From assembly GCA_021776135.1 (NCBI GenBank), contig JAJFGL010000019.1:1-64000 (forward strand): 64,000 nt of DNA, in the 5' to 3' direction. The notes below the pieces were generated by a model that had not been told where the DNA came from, did no database searches, and saw only the letters and a list, made by a program, of their open reading frames with translations. The stretch is from Kiloniellaceae bacterium. Its GTDB lineage: Bacteria > Pseudomonadota > Alphaproteobacteria > Kiloniellales > J153. Below, piece after piece: positions 59,119 to 64,000 of the stretch. Every line of letters starts with the position of its first letter. The first letter of the stretch is position 1. A program made the position numbers and the translations under genes.

Positions 59119-59384
59119 ATCGCGTAGTCGGGATAGGCGGCGGTCTCGTCGCGCCCCGCCAAGCGGCCGGGCGCGTGACGCCGGCGGCTGGTCACCATGC
59201 GCTCATACAAGCCCGCGATGGTTAGACTGCCGGTCTTGACGAAAAGGAAGGGAAACAACGCGTGAACCAGACAGGCCAAGCCGGCCGCCACCATGTGCAG
59301 GCCAAAGGAAGCCGCGACCCCCAGATGCTCCACATAGGTTTCATCCACGCTGGCGGGGTGGTCGGTGAATAGGCGTCGCAACAT
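59115..59384 (-). CDS. DUF6356-like small membrane protein
   Basis: 89 residues with the start [20 protein letters not shown] and a hydrophobic core [20 protein letters not shown], matching a small alphaproteobacterial family (DUF6356). One or two membrane helices, then a polar tail. It is convergent with cobQ (stops overlap by four bases) and divergent from the Lrp-type gene. Function unknown. Confidence 0.85.
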   Translation of the reverse strand: MLRRLFTDHPASVDETYVEHLGVAASFGLHMVAAGLACLVHALFPFLFVKTGSLTIAGLYERMVTSRRRHAPGRLAGRDETAAYPDYAI

Positions 59385-59492
59385 GGCTTTCCGGTCCTCG
59401 TTCCTTGGGCTGAATTGATGGCTAGACTATCCCACTATCATGAGTAAGTAATTGTTATTTTTTCCTAACTATCATCATTCATAGCCAAAAAT

Positions 59493-59518
59493 TACTACTT
59501 ATCTTCTGATAAGTAGTA
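59493..59518. promoter_or_regulatory. Palindromic operator before the Lrp-family gene
   Basis: Perfect 11-base arms TACTACTTATC and GATAAGTAGTA around TTCT. It ends 16 bases before the start codon in an AT-rich spacer (59405-59520) and fits an autoregulatory site. Confidence 0.75.
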
Positions 59519-59534
59519 TGATATTCTTCTGCCC

Positions 59535-59996
59535 ATGGATGAGACCGACCGCAAGATTCTGACCTGTTTGCAAGGCGACGCCACGGATTCGGTGGCGGAG
59601 ATCGCGGAACGGGTCGGTCTTTCGACCACGCCCTGCTGGCGCCGTATCCAGAATCTGGAAAAGGCGGGGGTGATCCGGGCCCGGGTTGCCTTGCTCGACG
59701 CCGCGAAGTTGAACGTCGGGGTCACGGTCTTCGTGCGCCTGAGCACCAACCGCCATGGTCACGATTGGTTCGACGATTTCGCCAAGGCGGTCGCGGGTAT
59801 GGACGAAGTTGTCGAATTCTACCGCATGAGCGGGGAGATCGATTACCTGCTGAAGGTCGTGGTGCCCGATATCGCGGGTTTCGACACGGTCTATAAACGC
59901 CTGATCAAGGCGGCGGAATTTCAAGACATCTCTTCCAGTTTCGCCCTGGAAGAAATCAAATACTCCACCGCCCTGCCGCTGAATTACGCGATCTAG
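59535..59996 (+). CDS. Lrp/AsnC family transcriptional regulator
   Basis: 153 residues. N-terminal winged helix-turn-helix (MDETDRKILTCLQGDATDSV, then LSTTPCWRRIQNLEKAGVI) and a C-terminal RAM ligand domain (about 65-145) with VVEFYRMSGEIDYLLKVVV. It probably senses an amino acid and binds its own palindrome just upstream. The divergent neighbour is the small membrane protein, which may or may not be a target. Confidence 0.92.
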   Translation: MDETDRKILTCLQGDATDSVAEIAERVGLSTTPCWRRIQNLEKAGVIRARVALLDAAKLNVGVTVFVRLSTNRHGHDWFDDFAKAVAGMDEVVEFYRMSGEIDYLLKVVVPDIAGFDTVYKRLIKAAEFQDISSSFALEEIKYSTALPLNYAI

Positions 59997-60038
59997 TCAG
60001 GAAAATAGGGTGAAGAAATGATTTCCCAAAGCCACACC

Positions 60039-60142
60039 CGTCATGCCCGCGAAAGCGGGCATCCATGGTCCCGCCGGCACAGCCTCGGGCGCCGCGCACC
60101 CGTTCGGCCCCGCCATGGACGCCCGCCTTTGCGGGGGTGACG
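60039..60142. repeat. CGTCATGCCCGCG-family repeat
   Basis: CGTCATGCCCGCGAAAGCGG at the left and GCCCGCCTTTGCGGGGGTGACG at the right, each arm a small hairpin. It lies between the Lrp gene and coaBC and may act as a terminator. Confidence 0.85.
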
Positions 60143-60278
60143 ATAGAAACTTTGGCCAGGAGGCTAAAACATCCTCGTCAAAACCCTTCCCCCATTTGCC
60201 CCGGACGGCAAGGATCTCTTGCCATGGGGGGCGCGCCTACCTAGGTTATTCACGAGAAACAAGCGTGAAATAAAACCA

Positions 60279-61505
60279 ATGTCCTCTCTTGCCGGTAAAA
60301 GGATTCTGCTGGTCGTTTCCGGCGGTATCGCGGCCTACAAATCCCTGGAATTGATCCGCCGGGTGCGCGAGCGCGGCGGCGCGGTGCGTTGTATTTTGAC
60401 CGAGGGCGGCGCCCAGTTCGTAACCCCTTTGTCCCTGGCGGCTTTGAGCGAGGACAAGGTCTATAGCGAGCTATTCTCCCTGACCGATGAATCGGAAATG
60501 GGTCATATCCGCCTGTCGCGGGAGGCTGAATTGATTGTCGTCGCGCCGGCCAGCGCCGACATCCTGGCCAAGATGACCCAAGGGCGCGCCGACGACCTGG
60601 CCACCACGGCCCTGCTGGCCAGCGACAAGCCGGTTCTGGTGGCGCCGGCCATGAATGTGCGCATGTGGGAAAACCCCGCGACCCAGGCCAATCTGGAGAC
60701 CCTGAAGGCGCGCGGCGTGCGAAGCATCGGCCCCAATGAAGGCGATATGGCGTGCGGTGAATACGGCTTTGGGCGCATGGCCGAGGCGGCGGAAATCCTG
60801 GACGCGATCGAAGCCTTCTTCGCCCGCGACGCCCCCCTGGCCGGACGCCACGCCCTGGTGACCAGCGGCCCGACCTTCGAGGCCATCGACCCGGTGCGCT
60901 TTATCGGCAATCGGTCATCGGGCCGCCAGGGCCACGCCATCGCCTTGGCGCTGGCCCGCCTGGGCGCGCGCACGACCCTGGTTTCCGGCCCCACCGCCCT
61001 TAAGGATCCGGCCGGGGTCGAGACCCTGCGCGTTGAAACGGCGCAAGAGATGCTGGCCGCTTGCGAGGCGGCCTTGCCCTGCGATGTCGCCGTTTGCGCC
61101 GCCGCCGTCTCCGACTGGCGGGCAAAGGAACCTCAGGCGCAGAAAATGAAAAAGAACGGCAAGACCCCGCCGGAGTTGGTCCTGACCGCTAACCCAGACA
61201 TCCTGGCGTGCCTCGCGGCGGCCGGAAATGTGCGCCCGCGCCTGGTGGTGGGTTTCGCCGCCGAGACGCAAAACATCGTCGAAAACGCCCAGGCCAAGCT
61301 GGCCAAAAAGGGCTGCGACTGGATCCTGGCCAACGATGTCTCCGAAGGCAGCGGCACCTTCGGCGGCGAGGCCAATACCATTCACCTGATCGACGGCCAG
61401 GGGGCCGAGACCTGGCCGCGCATGTCCAAGGACGATGTCGCCGCCAAGCTGGGCGCGCGCATCGCCGAGACCCTCAACGCCGGCGTGGAGACCCTGACAT
61501 CGTGA
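60279..61505 (+). CDS. coaBC: Bifunctional PPC decarboxylase / phosphopantothenate-cysteine ligase
   Basis: A 408-residue coenzyme A biosynthesis enzyme. The N-terminal FMN domain has [19 protein letters not shown], the active His in [20 protein letters not shown] and [14 protein letters not shown]. The C-terminal CTP-dependent ligase has [18 protein letters not shown] and [18 protein letters not shown] 60279 fits the family N-terminus. Its stop overlaps the dut start (GTGA). Confidence 0.96.
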   Translation: MSSLAGKRILLVVSGGIAAYKSLELIRRVRERGGAVRCILTEGGAQFVTPLSLAALSEDKVYSELFSLTDESEMGHIRLSREAELIVVAPASADILAKMTQGRADDLATTALLASDKPVLVAPAMNVRMWENPATQANLETLKARGVRSIGPNEGDMACGEYGFGRMAEAAEILDAIEAFFARDAPLAGRHALVTSGPTFEAIDPVRFIGNRSSGRQGHAIALALARLGARTTLVSGPTALKDPAGVETLRVETAQEMLAACEAALPCDVAVCAAAVSDWRAKEPQAQKMKKNGKTPPELVLTANPDILACLAAAGNVRPRLVVGFAAETQNIVENAQAKLAKKGCDWILANDVSEGSGTFGGEANTIHLIDGQGAETWPRMSKDDVAAKLGARIAETLNAGVETLTS

Positions 61506-61981
61506 CCCAGCCCGTCATAGATGTGAAACGCCTGCCCCATGGCGCCGGCCTGCCCCTGCCGGACTATGCGACCGAGCACAGCGCGGGCCTGGACCTCTTG
61601 GCGGCAGTCGAGGCCGACGCGATTCTGCAACCGGGCGAACGGCGCTTGATTCCCAGCGGCATCGCCATCGCCCTGCCGCCCGGATACGAGGCGCAGATCC
61701 GGCCGCGCTCCGGCCTGGCACTGAAGCACGGGATCACGGTCTTGAACGCGCCGGGCACGATCGACGCGGATTACCGGGGCGAGATTGGGGTTATCCTGAT
61801 AAACCTGGGACGCGGCCCCTTCACCGTCGCGCGTGGCAGCCGCATCGCGCAGATGGTGATCGCACCCCATGCCCGCGCCGCCTGGCGGCCGGTCGAGACC
61901 CTGAGCGAGAGCGCGCGCGGCGAAGGCGGCTTCGGCTCCACCGGGCTTCATCGGGTGCGCGAAGGCGCGCCAAGCCGATAA
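61502..61981 (+). CDS. dut: dUTP diphosphatase
   Basis: A 159-residue trimeric dUTPase that keeps uracil out of DNA and supplies dUMP. Motifs 1-5 are seen: [47 protein letters not shown] and [10 protein letters not shown]. The start is GTG at 61502, overlapping coaBC. The coaBC-dut pairing is widespread. Confidence 0.96.
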   Translation: MTQPVIDVKRLPHGAGLPLPDYATEHSAGLDLLAAVEADAILQPGERRLIPSGIAIALPPGYEAQIRPRSGLALKHGITVLNAPGTIDADYRGEIGVILINLGRGPFTVARGSRIAQMVIAPHARAAWRPVETLSESARGEGGFGSTGLHRVREGAPSR

Positions 61982-61985
61982 ACTC

Positions 61986-62441
61986 ATGTTGCAGCTATCC
62001 AAGAAACTTCTGTTCGCGATCGAGGCGGTGGTCGATATCGCCTATCACGCCGGGGCCGGGCCCGTGCGCTCCAGCGATATTTCCCGGCGCCAAGGGATTC
62101 CCCGGCGCTATCTGGAACAGGTGCTGCAACGCTTGGTGCATCGCGGGATTCTAGCCGGACAGCGCGGCCCGCGCGGCGGTTACCGCCTGGCGCGCGAACG
62201 CCGGCGCATCGTCCTCGGTGAAATCGTCCGTATCGTGCACGAGGTCGAGGGGGCGAAAGACCCGGTGGAGGAAGCCATGGGCTCCGAACTTGGGATCAAG
62301 GTGGTGCGGCCGATCTGGCAAGACATGCAAGACGACATGATGAAGCGCCTGGACGGCTTGACCGTCGAGGAGCTCTGCAACCGCGCGCGCGAAAGCGATA
62401 TCGCGCGCGCGAGCGCGAAAATTCCCGACTTCAGCATTTAG
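61986..62441 (+). CDS. Rrf2 family transcriptional regulator
   Basis: 151 residues. N-terminal winged helix ([20 protein letters not shown], then [20 protein letters not shown] and [10 protein letters not shown]). The three-cysteine cluster of IscR is absent; only one cysteine is present (LCNRA), so it is not a [Fe-S] sensor of the IscR kind. It precedes cysK by 14 bases, so control of cysteine synthesis, as for CymR, is likely. Confidence 0.92.
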   Translation: MLQLSKKLLFAIEAVVDIAYHAGAGPVRSSDISRRQGIPRRYLEQVLQRLVHRGILAGQRGPRGGYRLARERRRIVLGEIVRIVHEVEGAKDPVEEAMGSELGIKVVRPIWQDMQDDMMKRLDGLTVEELCNRARESDIARASAKIPDFSI

Positions 62442-62455
62442 AGCATGGTGAGTTC

Positions 62456-63415
62456 ATGACTTCGCGAAAGGCCGAATTTCGCGGCCGCGTTTACGACAGC
62501 ATCCTGGATACCATCGGGGCGACGCCCTTGGTGCGCCTGGACAAGCTGGCGCGCGCCCGGGGCGTGAAGGCCGGCATCCTCGGCAAGTGCGAATTCTTCA
62601 ATCCCCTGTCCTCGGTCAAGGACCGCATCGGCCTGGCCATGATCGAGGCCCTGGAAGCGGCCGGCAAGCTGGGCCCGGACACGGCGGTGGTCGAGCCGAC
62701 CAGCGGCAACACGGGGATCGCCCTAGCCTTCGTCTGCGCCGCCAAGGGCTATCGCCTGATCCTGACCATGCCGGAGACCATGTCGGTCGAGCGGCGCAAG
62801 ATGCTGCGCCTTCTTGGGGCTGAGATCGTGTTAACGGAGGGCGCCAAAGGCATGAGCGGCGCGATCGAAAAGGCGCGGACGCTTCTGGACGAGCTGCCGG
62901 ATGCGGTCATGCCGCAGCAGTTCGAAAACCCGGCCAACCCGGCCATCCACCGCGCCACCACCGCCGAGGAAATTTGGCGCGATACCGGCGGACAGGTTGA
63001 TGTCATTGTCAGCGGCGTCGGCACCGGCGGCACCCTGACCGGGCTTGGGTCGGTCTTAAAGGAACGCCGGCCGGGCTTGCGCATGATCGCGGTCGAGCCG
63101 GAGGACAGCCCGGTGCTTTCGGGCGGCGCGCCCGGACCGCACAAGATTCAAGGCATCGGCGCCGGCTTCGTGCCGGGCATCCTGGAGACCGCTCTGATCG
63201 ACGAGGTAATCCGCATCGGCAACGACACCGCCTTGGCCATGGCGCGCGACTTGGCGCGTATCGAAGGCGTGCCCGGCGGCATATCTTCCGGCGCCGCCGC
63301 CGCCGCCGCCTTGGAGGTGGGCGCCCGGCCCGGCATGGCCGGCAAGACCATCGTCGCCATCCTGCCCTCGCTCGCGGAACGCTACCTCAGCACCGATCTT
63401 TTCGAGGGTATGTAG
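62456..63415 (+). CDS. cysK: Cysteine synthase A
   Basis: A 319-residue PLP enzyme that makes cysteine from O-acetylserine and sulfide. The PLP lysine lies in [16 protein letters not shown]; the substrate loop is [13 protein letters not shown] and the phosphate loop [10 protein letters not shown]. The C-terminal region is shorter than in cystathionine beta-synthases. Cotranscribed with the Rrf2 regulator. Confidence 0.95.
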   Translation: MTSRKAEFRGRVYDSILDTIGATPLVRLDKLARARGVKAGILGKCEFFNPLSSVKDRIGLAMIEALEAAGKLGPDTAVVEPTSGNTGIALAFVCAAKGYRLILTMPETMSVERRKMLRLLGAEIVLTEGAKGMSGAIEKARTLLDELPDAVMPQQFENPANPAIHRATTAEEIWRDTGGQVDVIVSGVGTGGTLTGLGSVLKERRPGLRMIAVEPEDSPVLSGGAPGPHKIQGIGAGFVPGILETALIDEVIRIGNDTALAMARDLARIEGVPGGISSGAAAAAALEVGARPGMAGKTIVAILPSLAERYLSTDLFEGM

Positions 63416-63431
63416 ACGCGGGGGCATGTAA

Positions 63432-63445
63432 GCGCGGGCCCGCGC
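63432..63445. terminator. Candidate terminator between cysK and ppk2
   Basis: GCGCGGGCCCGCGC is self-complementary and is followed on the plus strand by GTTTCCTTT. It lies between two converging genes. The stem is short, so the call is tentative. Confidence 0.5.
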
Positions 63446-63452
63446 GTTTCCT

Positions 63453-64000
63453 TTAATCCGCCCGGCGCAGGGCGGGGTGGACGGACTTGCCGTAAATATT
63501 TTGCGTGCGTCCGATGACGTGATTGGAGTTGCCGACGATGAGCGGGTCGGGGCCGCGCACTATTTTCGGATCCTTGCCGGGATAGGGTAACGACGCCAGG
63601 AAATGCTGCATACAGTTGAGGCGCGCGCGCTTCTTGTCGTCCGATTTCACGATCACCCAGGGCGAATCGGCGGTGTCGGTATAAAAGAACATCGCTTCTT
63701 TCGCCTCGGTATAGTCATCCCATTTATCGAGCGAGGCGCGATCGACCGGCGACAGCTTCCAATGCTTGAGCGGATCTTTTTCCCGCGACTTGAAACGCCG
63801 GAGCTGCTCCTTGCGGGTGACCGAGAAGTAGTACTTGAATAGGCGGATACCGCTGGAGGTCAGCATGCGCTCGAGCTCGGGACACTGGCGCATGAATTCC
63901 AAGTACTCGTTCGGCGAACAAAATCCCATCACCCGTTCGACGCCCGCGCGGTTGTACCAGGAGCGATCGAACATCACGATCTCGCCCGCCGACGGAAGGT
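63453..64000 (-). CDS. ppk2: Polyphosphate kinase 2 family protein, partial
   Basis: The C-terminal part (about 182 residues) of a PPK2 enzyme, which makes nucleoside triphosphates from polyphosphate or the reverse. The Walker B-type region is EIVMFDRSWYNRAGVERVMG; further motifs are FKYYFSVTRKEQLRRFKSRE, WKLSPVDRASLDKWDDYTEA and SPWVIVKSDDKKRARLN. The frame stays open to the window edge, so the 5' end, including Walker A, is outside. A GTG/ATG near 63977-63980 is internal to the domain and not the true start. Confidence 0.93.
   Translation of the reverse strand, partial: LPSAGEIVMFDRSWYNRAGVERVMGFCSPNEYLEFMRQCPELERMLTSSGIRLFKYYFSVTRKEQLRRFKSREKDPLKHWKLSPVDRASLDKWDDYTEAKEAMFFYTDTADSPWVIVKSDDKKRARLNCMQHFLASLPYPGKDPKIVRGPDPLIVGNSNHVIGRTQNIYGKSVHPALRRAD

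Overview
The window looks like chromosomal DNA of a GC-rich alphaproteobacterium, probably Rhodospirillales-like. This is inferred from gene content: a separate F0 ATP synthase operon with both b and b' subunits, a CcrM-type GANTC methyltransferase, a tandem glycine riboswitch before gcvTHP, the aerobic cobalamin genes cobN-cobO-cobQ, and the smc/dsbA/dciA/mutY neighbourhood. Most genes are compact and often overlap by 4 to 11 bases, so translational coupling is common. No rRNA, tRNA, CRISPR array or intact insertion sequence was seen.

Layout. 0.2-3.5 kb: threonine synthase, an M16 protease and a GNAT acetyltransferase. 3.5-4.0 kb: a repeat-rich spacer. 4.0-9.0 kb: YqgE, a DsbD/ScsB-type reductase, a peroxiredoxin, a lipoprotein and a phytanoyl-CoA dioxygenase-like protein. 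9.0-11.4 kb: ispH-thrB-rnhA (minus strand). 11.6-12.4 kb: a two-motif CDGSH protein and a lipoprotein. 12.4-17.2 kb: glycine riboswitch and gcvT-gcvH-gcvP. 17.3-18.6 kb: a pentapeptide-repeat protein. 18.8-21.3 kb: atpI-B-E-b'-b. 21.4-29.5 kb: smc, dsbA, dciA, mutY, a PAS-GGDEF cyclase and ccrM. 29.6-33.4 kb: a looser patch with DoxX-like and SDR genes, a truncated TRAP permease, an HU-like protein, an altered RAYT transposase and an unrecognised gene. 33.5-35.4 kb: an orphan iron-binding protein gene behind two palindromes, then a GxxExxY gene bounded by inverted repeat arms.

35.4-45.4 kb is the most distinctive block. One minus-strand operon encodes a CUT1-type ABC importer (binding protein, two permeases, a 63-residue membrane protein, two ATPases) followed by DhaL, DhaM, HPr, enzyme I, a small HTH-like protein and DhaK. 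It appears to encode uptake of a triose or polyol plus a complete private phosphorelay from PEP to dihydroxyacetone. 45.7-53.0 kb: a BON-DUF1207 outer-membrane protein, then an agmatinase-like ureohydrolase, an IlvD/Edd dehydratase, an IMDH-like dehydrogenase, an SDR and a DenD-like dehydrogenase; the last four probably act on sugar acids. 53.1-59.1 kb: cobN-cobO-cobQ, with a palindromic repeat inserted in frame in cobQ. 59.1-64.0 kb: DUF6356, an Lrp regulator with a palindromic operator, coaBC-dut, an Rrf2 regulator with cysK, and a partial PPK2 at the edge.

Two dispersed repeat families run through the window. One is a hairpin element of about 70-115 bp with arms resembling CACGAAGGCGCGAAGAC; it occurs as four solo copies and, with its arms separated, around the GxxExxY gene. 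The other is a palindrome typified by CGTCATCCCGGAC..., present in about eight versions, one of which forms the end of a coding sequence.
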